Source: Atopsyche davidsoni | Lineage: Eukaryota > Arthropoda > Insecta > Trichoptera > Hydrobiosidae | DNA length: 64,000 nt | Reading direction: 5' to 3' | NCBI GenBank assembly: GCA_022113835.1 | Contig: JAILWY010000014.1 | Location: 7,255,501 to 7,319,500, forward strand | Shown here: in pieces, positions 11,855 to 29,880 of the stretch | Layout of the letters: every line of letters begins with the position of its first letter | Numbering within the stretch: the stretch's first letter is position 1 | Program-made: the position numbers and the translations under genes | Notes under the pieces: generated by a model | Told to the model about the DNA's origin: nothing | The model's input: the letters and a program-made list of their open reading frames with translations, nothing else | Databases searched by the model: none

Positions 11855-13101
11855 CCATATATATATATTATTATAATTTTTATCTTAGCTCCACAATCCT
11901 GAGGCATCCCGGGTTGAATAATATGAACGAAGTGCTCATGAACACATTATTCTGTAAAAGTAATAACGAGATAAGTAAGCAGTTTAGAATTAAAGTCATA
12001 TTAATATATAAGAAAATCATATTATAGAAAACCTGAATAATGAAGATTTCCTTGACCTGTATGTTTAGGTTCCTTTTGAACCTGTAGGATTAATAAGAAA
12101 TAAGTTACATTTAAATATTTTTATGTTGTGTCTAACCGGTGAACACGTCTTAATTTTAATATTCTGGTTTGTAACTATGTTGAATATTCTAATCGTTTCT
12201 TTATGTAAGTAAAATACAATTTAATCTGTCTATGGCGTTTATGCCCCCCCTGTGTTGTTAGTTTATTTGTTTTGTATCTAAAACATGGCCATTAGTGATG
12301 AGTCAGTAATGATCCTGGCATGTATAATGATAGGTAATGTCGGCCAGGGGTTGCGAGGCGCGGTTCGCGGATAATGGAGGCCAGGGGTGCCATTTGCCAC
12401 CCCGAAAGGAAACAAATACCCAGAGTAGATGCACACAAGTGCTTTGTACGCCCTCGTGCCATTAATTCATTATTATTATGGTGATAAAATTAATTTACTC
12501 AACTGTACAAATCCTTGAATATAATAAAAAAAACCTAAAAAAAATACTATAATACTTTAAATATGAATAAAAATCTATTTTTTAAATCAAGTTTTATTTT
12601 GGTTTGGTGGTTAGTTGCGTTGCAGTGTGTGTAGACAGCTGTTGAATCGTAGAAATAAATTATTTGATCAGTGCGTAATTATCAATAGAAGTCAATACGT
12701 TCTGTTTACTTTGTTTAAATTATGACGTTAGTATTCAAACAGCTTTTTCGTGATTTTGTAAATATTTGTACATAAATCAGTACAGCAGTCATGACTAAAC
12801 GGGAATCCGAAAGAACCTGCTTTATTCGGAACTTCCTCGAACATCCGCTAATTGTTAGGTCAGACAATGATTCACAGTAAAAATCACACTCATTGCTTGT
12901 GTGTTAAATAAAAATAAAAATGAAGAACTATTTTATTAAAGCTGATGATTCAAACGATAAGGCAAACCGAAATGCATCTTGATTCAGTGAAGTATTATAT
13001 TGGTATGTTTTTAAAAAAATAATTAATTATTACAATTACTTGTTTTAACCTGTGATAATTATTATCTTAATAGTAACTAGGTAGTTCTTCTTCATCAAGT
13101 T
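7371..13101. other. Non-coding stretch with GC-richer islands
   Basis: No supported gene. GC-richer islands lie at about 7620-7840 (contains TTTATAGCCGCC and TAATTAATAATAT-type homeodomain-like sites), 9375-9540, 9960-10160, 10560-10800 and 12240-12470. The parts I translated have stops or only short frames without family similarity. The spaced islands resemble conserved regulatory modules more than exons, but that is inference. A 40-bp palindrome containing a TA microsatellite is listed separately. Confidence 0.4.
11818..11857. repeat. 40-bp perfect palindrome containing a TA microsatellite
   Basis: TGGGTG, then an uninterrupted TA run, then CACCCA: the arms are exact reverse complements. 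A second short AT run follows at about 11858-11869. Such a structure can extrude as a cruciform. The open frame crossing it is a microsatellite artefact. Confidence 0.85.
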
Positions 13102-13170
13102 TTATTGAGCATATACTCATGCTGAGCCAGTGTACATGGTTTTTAAGGTTCCGGGGTACTTTTACACCGC
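13102..13170 (+). repeat. Dispersed repeat, copy 1 (unassigned family)
   Basis: Shares GAGCATATACTC, TGCTGAG, CAGTGT and ATGGTT in the same order with 54785-54823, and the following GGTTCCGGGGTACTT corresponds to GAGTCCCCGGGTTCTT there. This copy is truncated at its 5' side relative to the one at 54.8 kb. I do not recognise the family; a SINE or short non-autonomous element is possible. It lies 145 bp from the Helitron that follows. Confidence 0.6.
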
Positions 13171-13314
13171 AGTTTTATATTGAAAGTCTATTAGTCAATA
13201 GCATTATTGTAGAACCCTTTTCTTACAAAGCTCTAACTAGTAAGTTACAAAGCTTCGAGTCTGATTATAACTGAAATAATAGTAATATTTGAGTGAAATG
13301 AGTTAATTTACAAA

Positions 13315-13985
13315 TCTACTATAATAATAGCCATTGTGTGTGTGTGTGTGTGTATGTTTCATTTTTCGGTTCTCTATAGAATATCTTAAAAGATACAACG
13401 CTGATTTTTTGCACGTAAGTTTAGTAAATTTTTCCGCAGCTATGTGCCGAATTTCAAGACGATAGGATAATATTTTCATTAATAAACTAATTAAATAAAA
13501 CTATCAAATATGCTTTAAGTACGAATTATATGATTCTGTTGTTCACAGCGAGAATTTCAAATATAGAATTTTTACAAAAAAAACAAAATATGATGCTTCT
13601 AAGAAATTTCCAGTTTATGTCAGCTTGACACAAGTACCAATTTTATTTTTTAGTTGCGTTAGAAATTATTAATCACATCACTAATAACTTAAAATGCCTC
13701 CTAAAAAAATAACGCCGTCTAAGCACAGCAAACGTAATTAAAAAAGAATAGCACAATTTAACGTGATAAAGACTGCATCTAATAAAGAACAGTGCAGGGA
13801 AAGTGATTCGTTGTTTGCGACACGAAATGTGATATTTCCTAGAATGGCTTTGCTTTCAAAATTAATATCCGGTTATTAAAAAAATATGTGTACAAAATAT
13901 TCATCTAATTGTCAGCCAAACATATGTTCAAACACTATTGCATCGTTCATCGAATACGTCATTTTATGACGGGCTACATTTCTAG
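13315..13985 (+). mobile_element. Non-autonomous Helitron, copy 1 (671 bp)
   Basis: Helitrons move by rolling-circle replication and have no terminal inverted repeats. This element starts TCTACTATAATAATAGCC, ends CTAG, and has a CGTCAT-TTT-ATGACG hairpin at 13957-13971, 14 bases before the end. It sits between A (13314) and T (13986), the expected AT target. Inside it, about 13694-13741 encodes MPPKKITPSKHSKRN then a stop, a typical Helitron Rep N-terminus. Soon after comes an IFPRMALLS-like segment resembling the VFIPRIPL region late in the helicase domain. It therefore looks like an internal-deletion derivative. It is very similar to the copy at 62168-62841. Confidence 0.85.
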
Positions 13986-14469
13986 TATATAAATAATAAT
14001 GAAAAATAATTTAGATGGATAATCAGCAGTGTGCGCTCGCACCCCTTGCTCAATAACCGCCCAACAGCCGGGCAAATTGAATTCTGCGAATATTTTCCGA
14101 TAGAAAACTCCATTCGACTCGCGCCACGTAACAATAATTTCCAGGCAATTAGAGACAAGACGATCCTATCTGGCCCTCAGGGCGCCGGCCGGACAGGCGC
14201 CCCTTCATCAGCCCGGTTCCGAGAAGCCTCCGCTGGCGAGGCGACTGCAGACGCTTTCCCACACAAATAAATTATAATCAGCTGATGCTTGTGACTCAAT
14301 TTTTGTAGAAATAAAAACGCAGTCAACTCGTAAAACTTTTTTACTGTGTGATTTTTTTTTTTGAAGTTGTCGACTCATGTTTTTTTCACTTCAATCTCTC
14401 TACGCCAGAGAAGCGTTTTTTTAAATTGAAGATTTAATCATACGCCAATTTATTATATATATACTCGTA
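13986..14469. other. GC-richer island between two transposons
   Basis: About 14025-14262 is a GC-richer island with short open frames and no family similarity; a short open frame runs through it from 14031. The remainder is AT-rich. No gene supported. Confidence 0.4.
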
Positions 14470-14960
14470 CAGTGTGTCCAAAGAGAGTATCGGGTATTTG
14501 TTAGTTCAGTAAAACAAAAACTACTAAAATTATTTTGAAAAGATGATGTTATCCAAATGGTGACCGTTACGCTGCTGGCACTCTTCTAATCTGAAATGAA
14601 GATTGCTGATAACACGCTGACACATAGCCCTCGATATTTCTGCCACATTTCTGACCTGATGTTTTGTTTCAATTCCTAAACCCTTCTTTTATGGTATCCC
14701 CAAACGAATAGTCAAGAGGGCTAAGGCCGGAGCTTCTGGGAGGCCAGTTGATGTTACCTGCACGTGAAATGACCTTATTAGGGAATAATTCGTTAACAGC
14801 TTCAATTGATTGATTGGATGTATGGCAAGTGTCTTGTTGGAACCACGTTCTTGAGTTGAAACCTTGAAACTTCTGCAACTCTTGGGCCCAAAAATTTTCG
14901 GAGCATATCGCAATAACGATCACTATTCACATTCACCCGTTACTCTTTTTGGACACCCTA
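14470..14960 (-). mobile_element. Deleted Tc1/mariner-type element (491 bp)
   Basis: The ends form terminal inverted repeats of about 25 bp: AGTGTGTCCAAAGAGAGTA at the left and, on the other strand, AGGGTGTCCAAAAAGAGTA at the right, with three mismatches over 25. TA dinucleotides flank both ends (14468-14469 and 14961-14962), the target duplication of this superfamily. The interior is a minus-strand transposase relic (separate entry). A full-length element is usually about 1.3 kb, so most of the 5' half of the gene is deleted. Confidence 0.85.
14525..14923 (-). pseudogene. Tc1/mariner transposase relic, C-terminal half
   Basis: Encoded a DDE/D transposase that cuts and pastes the element. 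The minus strand gives TWFQQDTCHT, then NELFPNKVISR, NINWPPRS and SPLDYSFGDTIKEGF, the conserved order around the second and third catalytic Asp residues of insect mariner-like transposases. The two Asp residues are separated by 39 residues. The usual QQDGATCHT reads QQDTCHT here, so two residues seem lost and the ancestral spacing would be about 41, which fits the DD41D group. After a stop at about 14669, the C-terminus (about 14543-14660) resumes in another frame as HQVRNVAEISRAMCQRVI and EECQQRNGHHLDN, typical of the family tail. It is therefore frameshifted, truncated at the N-terminus and dead. The first catalytic Asp is missing. Confidence 0.85.
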
Positions 14961-17611
14961 TATATACTGACTACACTTTTTGTATTTTGAGTGGAATATT
15001 GAGGATCACTGGATATCCAATATCGAGACTCAAACCACATATAATATAAATTTAATTATTTATTATTTAATAATATTTTAATATCTGAATAATCCGTCCA
15101 TATATCGTTGCTTAGCAGCCATTGTATTAATTGTGTTATCCATTAAATTTTGCCGATCACTTCTTGGAAGATTAAGCCTGAAATGCTTCCAGAAACAACC
15201 CCCGGAGGGGATGATGTTTACTCTGATGATCGATTCTATATTTTCAGCCTAAATAAATGGTGAGTGCTTCAATATTCACGAAAATTAATTGCATTATTAG
15301 AAATTATACTTAAGTGTATGCGATATACCGAAAAGCAATCAAAGAGAATAATGAAATTGACCTAATTTAAAAATATTAATTATTTAATATGAACCCTGTG
15401 TAGATAAATTTTATGAAAATGTCAATTTAAATTTTGATAAACATATAATTCTCATATCCATGTTATTTCGTCAACAAATAATATACAAAACTTTATTTGT
15501 GTTTTAGACAATATTTCAACATATTTCTGATCGTATTAATGCAAATTTTTACATGTATAAATTTATGATTTCTTCTGATTTAATTTATAACAATGGGACT
15601 ACTTTAATTTTAAGTATTCTCTAATTAATTACTGCACAATATACAGTAGCCCAGTCTTCATTTATAATCCTTCACGAAGTTCCCAGCGCATTATTCAGCG
15701 TCAAAGAAGAGACTCCAGTTCTATAGACTCGACGTTGTTTTTTTTAGGATTTAAAGAACTTCAGGCTAAGGCTTCATTACTACGGTATGGGACAGATACT
15801 CTCAATCGAAATATTTTTTTTTTTTTTATAAAAAAAACCGATAACTGAAGTTTATACACCATCATGTATACACACGTATATTTTAAATACATTTTATAAT
15901 AAAGCCTTGATTCGGAGATACTCAAAATATCAATGCCTACATCTAAATTAAATTGACCTAAATTTATCGTAGTTGATCAGCTTCTAAATATTTTTATCTG
16001 AATTTAAAGACGTATGTGAAGTATTATATAAAAAAATAAGCTGAACGATTTGAGAAGTCTGGTGCCCAGACACAGAAACTCTGTTAATTTTTAATTTGTC
16101 ACTGAAATTTTAAATCATACTCAGCTAGATGTGGGTGGTAGTATGAAACCGACTGAGGGTGGAATGTAACTACCACCCTTGGCTAACGATAATAATCCTG
16201 TTTGCGACAGAAGACCAGAGCTGGGCCATCAATTACTGGGCCTCGCCTTGTGCGTGCTTTGAAGCTCTAAAGTTCCCGAACACTTAGTTATATCAAATCT
16301 AGATCACACGTGTTATAGTTACTGAACAAAACAATAAAATCCGGCTGTCGATAAGACGTCTCTGTCAGTATAAAGAACATCTCATACGATTTCCTCACAA
16401 ACAATTTTCATACGAACCTTTATAGATGCACAATGTTTATTACTTGTTCGTAGTTTTTTTAACTCTGCTGAATTTGAGTACTTTGTTCGAAACATTTTGG
16501 AAAATTCTAAATAAAAAATCGCTGAACAAATATACTGGTTTCTCATGATAGTTTTCGGCGCTTAGCAGGTGATCTGATGAAAAACTATATTTTTTTAAAC
16601 AATTAAACGATTTTTTTTATAATTGCGTTTAAAAAAATAACAAAAAGTAATTTTTTTAACACAAAAGATATTTTATACGAAGGTCATGTTAATTTGATTT
16701 AATTTACTGTAAATTATCATAATTTATTTAATAAACGTTTTTTTATAAAATATATCAATATACCTACTAATTGGACACCTTTTTCAATATTTAATAAAAG
16801 TACGATTTAAAAAAATACAATGTTCATATAATAATAAAGATTTTTAATACGACCATAAATAATGAGTCGCAATAAAAATGTAGTTTTTGCTTGTCATCTA
16901 ATTATTATTGTTAGCGGTATTATTGATAGAAAATCAATGGAATTATAATAGGTTTTTGGATAAGTACTCCATGTCTACTTTGGAACTGGTTGAATCACAT
17001 TCCAGTCTTGTTACAAGTCAGATACCGGACCAAATTTTATTTTATTTGGCATTGTGTTAGAATGCTGTTTGCTAACTAATGTTTCTGCAGTAAATTATTC
17101 AATCACTTTCGCAGATTCCATTTCCAAGGCATTAACGAGTGGATAACGTGATTTCAAAACTACAATTTTATAACTATGTCATTTAGTTTAATGTGCACGC
17201 AGGTTCTCACATTTTATGCTGCGAACTGATTTTAACGGTTATTTAATAAATTTCGTAATATCAGCGATACGGTCGTTAAATATTCTACAAACTTAAATCA
17301 TATCTGGCACAATTTACTCACTCACTTTTAAGAGTACCTTCATATCGTTTCCTGATTTTATTTACGAAACTACAACTGGCTTGGGGATCGGTGAAGGTGG
17401 AAGGATCGATGACGTGCAGCATTGGTGAGGTTGAGAAACGTTGAAAGTTATAACGTCGTTAAAACACGTCCCAAAACCAGAATAGTCGTTTCTACAGTTA
17501 ATATATTGTTGAAAACAGAGAAACACGCTTTTGTTCAAGATATCAAAGGTTGGACATATTTTGGTATGCTTTTGTCCCGCGTAAGTTTTGCAGTCATTAA
17601 ATCTTATTATT

Positions 17612-17614
<3 letters not shown>
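14961..17614. other. Non-coding AT-rich stretch
   Basis: No exon recognised. A modest GC-richer patch occurs at about 16130-16290, and a short inverted pair of GGTGGTAGT/ACTACCACC lies at about 16135-16178. Otherwise nothing stands out. Confidence 0.4.

Positions 17615-17649
<35 letters not shown>
17615..17649. repeat. (TA)n microsatellite
   Basis: An uninterrupted TA run of about 35 bases. It accounts for the isoleucine/tyrosine repeats in the open frames on both strands here, which are not genes. Confidence 0.95.
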
Positions 17650-17655
<6 letters not shown>

Positions 17656-20339
17656 CTAAGTAAACTACACGTTAAGCACATAAAGCTATGTATAATGATG
17701 ATAAAGCATACTACCGGACATCGTGTTAGTAAAAAAAAGTCGGCTGTGATAATTGTACATAAAACGGATTCCCACGACACTATGATCAGATTAATCATTG
17801 TTTGCTAGAAAAACCGCAGGCGGTATTTTAATTATTTGTACTGATGAATCACTGCGAATAGTTTTACCGCAATATCCTGATACCTATTGATTTTTTATAA
17901 TTCAAAGTATTAATGAAGTGACTGACGTGTCAATTAACACATCCCAAGATCTTCGATATGTCTATTGAATAACGGTTGTAAAATTAAAGTAACAAGTAAC
18001 GACCATCGACGTATCTATCATATTTTAATTTCTTAGAAACAACCGTTTTTAATTATTTTTTTAAATACATTTTACTAGTTGTAAAAACAAAACATTTAAA
18101 ATATATACAACTTTTATTAAATAACAAAGATAAAATAAAATATTAAAACTTAGCAACCAAGAACTACAAAAGAAACGATCCATTGTAAAAATTTAAAAAA
18201 ATATTAATATTTTATTTAAAATTGTGGTCATTGTGTTTAAAATTCATTTTAATAAAATGATAAATGTATTTAAGAAGTTTCAATTTATTTATTTTTTGAT
18301 GTTTTAGTATGAGAACTATAAAACTTAAAACTTAAAGGTCAGCATGTACTTTTGACACTAGGCTAGGTAGACAGGCATGGATGCAGGCCTTGACCTTTGG
18401 GGGATGAAACTCGTAAAGGGGCTGAAGGTCGTCTACGCACCCTGACAGTATTATCATGTTACATCATGTAAATTCACCTCGAAAGCCTTTGTTTGAGTGT
18501 GCTCCATAATGCTGGAACCATTAATCAATCCGTTGACAAGGGCGTGCTCTAAATTTAATAATATAAAGGTGGCGGTAATTAATAACAATTTATAATCAAG
18601 TACACAACTACGCCGTTAAAGTGTCAAAGCTTGATCTAACAAGTTTTCAGTATATGCCAACATTGATTAGTGAAATTAATGCTTTGGTATCATTTTTGAA
18701 CGGGATCGATCAAGCTAACTAAGACAACCGAAGAGTAATATACGCTAGTTAATATATATATATATGAACCTTTAACTGATACAAACCCACGTTGGTGTAG
18801 TTTATTTAACAACATCAAAAAAATGACTCCTAACGTATGTTTAAATTAAAAGTAAACACGAAGAATTTATTTACAAGTTAATTTGATGTATGTACGTAAA
18901 GCATTACAATATCCGTTTTTGTGTGTGTAGTTAAATAAAACTGCGTTATTAATTTAAGGAATAAAATATAATACATAAAATAAGAATGTGTACAAAACTG
19001 ACTTATTGAAAGTTACTGTATTGAAAGTTATGTAGAAAACAACCAAAGAATATTAATGAAAATAATACTTTTGTTTGTATATACAAACAAAAACATACGT
19101 TTGCTTAGAAATCTACTCATATTAAAAAAGTTAAGATAAACATTTTACTAGTAATTTATTTGAACAGTCCTATGTATTATTTTGTTACGATTTTTCTCGT
19201 CGTTTTTATTTGTAAATCAATTGCCTAAAATTGATAGTACAATAAACTTATATGGTTAATATATTTTCACTTTTTAAACATTTAATAATAATTAGCGATA
19301 AATCAAACGATGCATTCGCTACGGCCAACATTTTATTTTATTAATGAACAAAGCTTTTATATTTAATACTTTTAGGTGTGCGGTTTTTGCAGAATTACAA
19401 GTCTTATTTTTTAATAAACTAAAAGCCTCACAAATTACTTTTACTATTTTAAGCGAAGTTTATAATTACTACACCAAACTCATTAGAATACTGTATAGAT
19501 TACCAAAATTATACGTCCTCACGTGAGCTTGATAAAATAAGTCACACAAAGTTCAAAGTATTCCACAAAGTACGTGAACCCTAATCGCTCAAAGTTGATT
19601 GAAAATACATGGTGCCAAATCACCGTATATTATATTAAATTATGGGTTAACTTTTAGATCTCTCCAATTAGATCATTTAGATAAAGCTGTTCTTTATAGC
19701 TTATGATAATAAAAAAATAAGCTTATTGTTTATCGGATTATTATTGGCTTACTTTCAAGAAGTATATAAATAATCATAGAGAGTAAAAACAATAGAGTAA
19801 ACCAAAGATTTATCAGATTCATTCTCACAGTACTCAACGTATCAATAAATACAGATTATTGCATGTATTTATCAAAATGGTGAATAAAACAAAATAGAAA
19901 GTTATTATAAAACTAAATGACAATTTTTTTTTGTAGATTTCCATATTTTAAACCAAAAATGCTGAAAGAAAAAATTACAAAAAATATTTTTTATTATCTC
20001 AGTTAATAGAGTATTTCGTGAAAGATTTTCTTTTTGGAGACAATGGAAAACCTGCTCCAGAATATATCTTCAAATAAAAGTTTTGTGAATTTCAAAAATA
20101 TTTATAATTTAAATGTATAAAAAAAATCATGTATTCCTCCACTCGGGGCCACTTAATTTGCATAGAATTACTCTAACCACCCAGGTACGAGGTAATTTTT
20201 ATACTCGCTTAAATTTATTTCCATTCAATCAGCTGTTCAAAGTGGAGAGATAAATAATTTGCTATTGTTTGTGGAGCTTTTTTTTTACTGTTTATAAATC
20301 AGACTCGCATCGTTAGATTCGGATTCTAATTGGACATTA
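17650..20339. other. Non-coding AT-rich stretch
   Basis: No exon recognised. One GC-richer island at about 18355-18560 looks like unique non-coding sequence. A 22-bp palindrome, TTTGTTTGTATATACAAACAAA, is at about 19069-19090; its arms resemble forkhead-type TGTTTGT sites, a weak observation. A short TA run is at about 18750. Confidence 0.4.
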
Positions 20340-22305
20340 TAGCATAATCCCCGAGTGAATGGACGGCACTTGACAGACGGTGAACGAACCTCTGGTCTCG
20401 TCAGGGCTTAGCATAACCTAACCTAACCCAACCCACGGGCATCTCCGAGGTGCTGACGCTCTCGCTCCTGAGGCTGGAGCCTGATACTTCACTTCTACTC
20501 ACAAATAAAGCGAAAATAAAGAATTAAACGAGGTTTTTGTTATTTTAAATAAAGTATTGTGCCTGTCGGATGGAAAATTTCGGGTAAAATTTTGGGCGGC
20601 CAGCATCTCTTTGTAACCTTCGTCAAGTGATTATTTTTTAAATGAGTTTTTTTTTAGCTTGATTTTGTAATTAATTACAAATGAATTTAAAAATAAAATA
20701 AAGTTTCTAAAGATCGAATAAAGTATATAAAAATTATAATTTGAAATACAAAATTATATCTGACAAATATTCTCTATTTATTTTCAATGAAACTATTTAT
20801 GCATTTGAATATAATAGCACAAAATAATACATTTGTTTACTCCTATTTTTTTTTTTTCAAAATCCAATAGTAAGTCAACCAGGTAAAGAAAGTTTTACGT
20901 GTTCACTAATTTCTAGTCTCTTTTACTAACCTTATCGCTCTCTTAACTACAACTCGTGTCAATGGACCTTTTTAAAAACCCAGACAGAAATTCCAAAGAA
21001 AATGCAACAAAAATATATTTGTATATGAAAATGTGCAATTCCAGGAATGTAAATGGAAACTGGATTTTTTCAGGTGGATTATACCAGATGCACGCCGCTA
21101 CTGTATGTTGATTGTGTTGAATCACATTCACAGAAGCGCCCCATTAGGGTTCTCATAAGTTAAATGACCAATGAGAATTTATAAAGAACACATTAAAAAA
21201 AACAATGATTCAGAAGACGGGAAAAATTAAATCATTAATTCGAACACCATAAAAAAGCGAAATCGATAGTCAAATGCACATCTCTCTAAAATCCTGTATG
21301 GAAACACCATTGTACAATATATTTTAGTTTTTTTGTTTTACTATTTATAATGAAAATAATTATAGAAGAGAGTAATCAATATTACAATTATTTATATATT
21401 TTAAAGAAGTTTTGCACATGTTATGAAACTTATTCGTATATCAAAGGTATCTTTTTTCGATTTTTTCGATGTCAAATAACTAAAAAATAAATATAGTAAA
21501 ATGATGATAGAGACTAACAGAAATATCATAATAACTCAACACTTGAGGAGTTATAATAACTATATTCAAATAAAATAAAATAAAAATTAGTTACTATATT
21601 ACAAAATGGAAGATAAGTCTAAATATCGTTTTACCTAATTTGGTAACTGTTATTTTATTTTACAGCCATATTGAATACAGTATTATTATTAGCCAGCATG
21701 AAGTTTATATACGTAAGTATATTGCTACAGATGTATCATTTTTCATGAGTTATAATATATCACATATCATTTGCATTCTCATTTACTCGATTAACAATGC
21801 ACTCCACTAACCGTAGTAAAAGCTTGTCTGTTGAACATTTAGAGTTAATATGAATTAAGTTCGTGCAAAACCCGCGTCCAGGAGGGACATTTCAGTCACA
21901 AACCGCAGACTAAACAGTAAAACCAGACATAAAATAAAGTGTAATGAGGTAAAAGGAAATTAAAAATGTGCATTTACATGTGAGCAGCACAGAAAAGTAA
22001 CAAACACGTCTAAACTGCTTTTAGTACTCATGTAAACGATGGCAATGCTATACGTGGAAATAATATATTATAATAATTTAAAATAAAATATATCTTAATA
22101 GCACGATGAACATGTAAGAAACTATGCTAATTAAATCGGAGATATAACTACAAAGCATTTTTTTCATGGTAAATAAATATTTGAAGACATTGATTTGAAT
22201 GATGATTCATATCAGTATTTATATAATAATGCCTACTTGCCTATTTCAACAAAGGGGTATTCTTTTTTAATCCGCACTAGTGAAGAGTGACAGGTAATTT
22301 TTGAA
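20340..22305. other. GC-richer island then AT-rich sequence
   Basis: About 20345-20500 is a GC-richer island including AACCTAACCTAACCCAACCC, three imperfect copies of the insect telomere-type CCTAA unit. The rest is AT-rich with no supported feature. Confidence 0.4.
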
Positions 22306-24961
22306 ATGACTAATCACAAACCAGGTAGTCTCTGGTCTATTGTAGTTCCTCACGACATTCTATACGAAGAGGAATGTATATATCACTCTGTGTACCTGAG
22401 AACCAACAAATGTGCGAGGAAACTTGTTACAGTTTTAGTATTGATTCTCTTTGTTAAAACACAAAGAAAGCTTTTGGACTGTTTGAAAGAAGTAAATTGT
22501 TTGCGTTTTTTATACAGTTCTCAAAATACAAAAGGGTTTTGTGTATTCTTTTATAATACCATAAATATTTACTTGAGAAGTTCTAATATTTTATATAATA
22601 AATCAGTCTACTGGGTAATCTTTAAAAAACATCGCTGCGAATTTATCAAAAACACTCTAAATATTAACGTTATATATTTTTTAGGACTATTCTGAGAGCA
22701 TTGCAATATTTTTTTATTAAAAAAACAAAGATAAGCGAGTTTACAAAAAGTTTTTTTGTAAATACAAATAGGATTTTGTTTTTTTCGTGTCTCTGTTGTC
22801 AGACAGTCTAATAAGCTTTCATTCGAGTTATTAATTAAAAAACTTATAATTCTAAGTATTTTGAGCTCATCAGATTATTTACTCGAGACAATTGATTTTC
22901 AGTTTACTTTATTACATGAATATAATCATTCGAATGCTATTGATACGTGATATTTTATAATAAAAAAATTGTCTGATAATCGAAGCTTACAATATTATAG
23001 AAGGAAAAGTCTCTTCTAAGTTTATACGTCGATTTTTCTCGATATCTTAAACATTTCATAAAATAGTTGAATTATTATTACATAAATAAAATAATGTAAG
23101 TCGAGTTTTCGATTACTTACTTTTCAAATAATATAAAAATTTAAGATTGTGATGTTTTTACAACACAATAAACGACATTCGTAAAATTCTATTTTTTTAT
23201 ATTGGTATACGTATTATCAAATAAGTTTAGCTTCAAACTTCAGACAACTCGAAGAACCTTCATACAAGTAATTTAAAAATAAGACTGTTGTAAATCTAAG
23301 AATTTATAGCAAAACAGATAATGTTTTTAAATAATGACAATTATTGATCTCCAGAAAATATTCAGAATGTGTTATTTTTTTTAAGTATCGTTTTTCAGAC
23401 TAACAAGCCTCGAAACGAGGCGTTTTCCCTCTCGCCCTCAGTAAACAGTGAGGCGTGAAAGTAATAAAACTCCCAAAGCGATCCTTAAGCAGATCTATCA
23501 AACTCCTGACGCAAATATATTCCGAGAGTGTGTGGAAGGCGTGAAACATTTTATCTGGAAAGATTTTCAGGTTTTCGCCGGGAAAAGATAATATAATTAT
23601 TCAGTCGCAGTTTTAAATCTTCTTTTAGCGCTCATTCTTCTTTGATAAATATATTTATGAACCGCGCGATTATTTTTTTACAGGTAGATTTTAATCTTTT
23701 GATTTTTCCTCACTCTAGGTGTTAAAAATGATTAAAAAACTATTTAATACGTTAGCATGATTTTTGAGAAGCTGTAAATATTATAGACTTGTATCAGCTA
23801 AAATTTGTATTATTTGATAATTTTTATAAAATCGTTATATATTTTATTACCATAGTTATGGGGATTTATGATGATTGTTAAATAATAAATTCTAAAGCTT
23901 CTGTTATAAAAACAATTTCACCGTTTGAACAATGTTGAATATTTATGAGCTACTAAACGCTATTTATTGATAGGAATGGTTTTAGGGCGGCGTGAAAACA
24001 AAGCGTGTGATATACACTGATGTTTTAAAATCCATTATACTAAAGTCAATCACAGTTAATCTAGGTTGGCCATAAGTCACAGTAGTGTTTCGTAACAATA
24101 GAATATATGTTGATTGATCAAATCCTTTAAGATAAATCATAAATTTCACGTCCCTCAAATGTTTATGTTATTTATTTTGAAATTAAATATATATATATAT
24201 ATATTGCGAGCTTTCAGCTTACTCGACGGTTAAAAAGATATAAATTGTCTGTGACCAGCACGCAGCTCATAATTGGCCAACCACAGATACAGAACAAAAT
24301 GATATTTAGTAAAAAGATCTAATTGAAAACTTTAATACAGTTATTAAAGCATGTGATAAATCTCTCTGTCGTGGAGCTTTATATTAAAATCTAGTGGAAT
24401 TTATATTTTATAATATAACACGAGAAAAAAATGATATATTTTATGAAACCTGACATCAACTTTTATAATGAATCATCTGAAGATAATTTCGTTACAGTGA
24501 ATTCACTTACATTTGTATTTTCGAATTTACTTTATGTTAATTTATTGATGTTTTAACATGACGACATGATAGAAAAACAAGAATATGTAAGTTTAATTTG
24601 TTGAAGAAGTATGACTAAATGATACTTTATTATAGTTGTAAAGTTCTTCTTTACAAAACCGTGAGTTACTATAAGTATTTTGTAGTAACTTAACAAAGAA
24701 GGCCCCTGCTAAGCAGTTTGGTTAGTGGTCAGTTCACTAAAAAATTATGGCACCAACGAAAATAATAATATTTTGCTCAATAATATCACTGAAATAAATT
24801 TGATTGAATATGTATAAACGAATGCACAGTTAAACTTGCTAGACCATCAGAATCAATAGAGATGTCTATACGAGCAAAACAAAATAAAAGGAATTCAGAA
24901 TAATATTTACACGGGATATTTCGTTTCATTAAACAGTGCAAACCTGAATGCACAGACATTC
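22306..24961. other. Non-coding stretch with one unsupported open frame
   Basis: A 129-codon plus-strand frame at 22306-22695 has no motif I recognise, is rich in residues from AT-rich codons, and has no clear splice or promoter context; I do not call it a gene. A GC-richer island lies at about 23400-23600. A short AT microsatellite is at 24187-24204. Confidence 0.35.

Positions 24962-29880
<4,919 letters not shown>

Noticed and set aside
14689..14913. Second minus-strand frame in the mariner relic
   Set aside because: A shifted-frame shadow of the transposase sequence.
17422..17808. 128-codon open frame
   Set aside because: Its centre is an Ile-Tyr run from a TA microsatellite that is open in every frame; the flanks show no similarity.
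20414..20435. CCTAA-type repeats suggesting an interstitial telomere
   Set aside because: Only about three imperfect units, too short to be more than chance or a minor relic.
22306..22695. 129-codon plus-strand open frame
   Set aside because: No domain, signal peptide or splice context; composition is what AT-rich DNA gives by chance (many Ile, Tyr, Asn, Lys, Phe).
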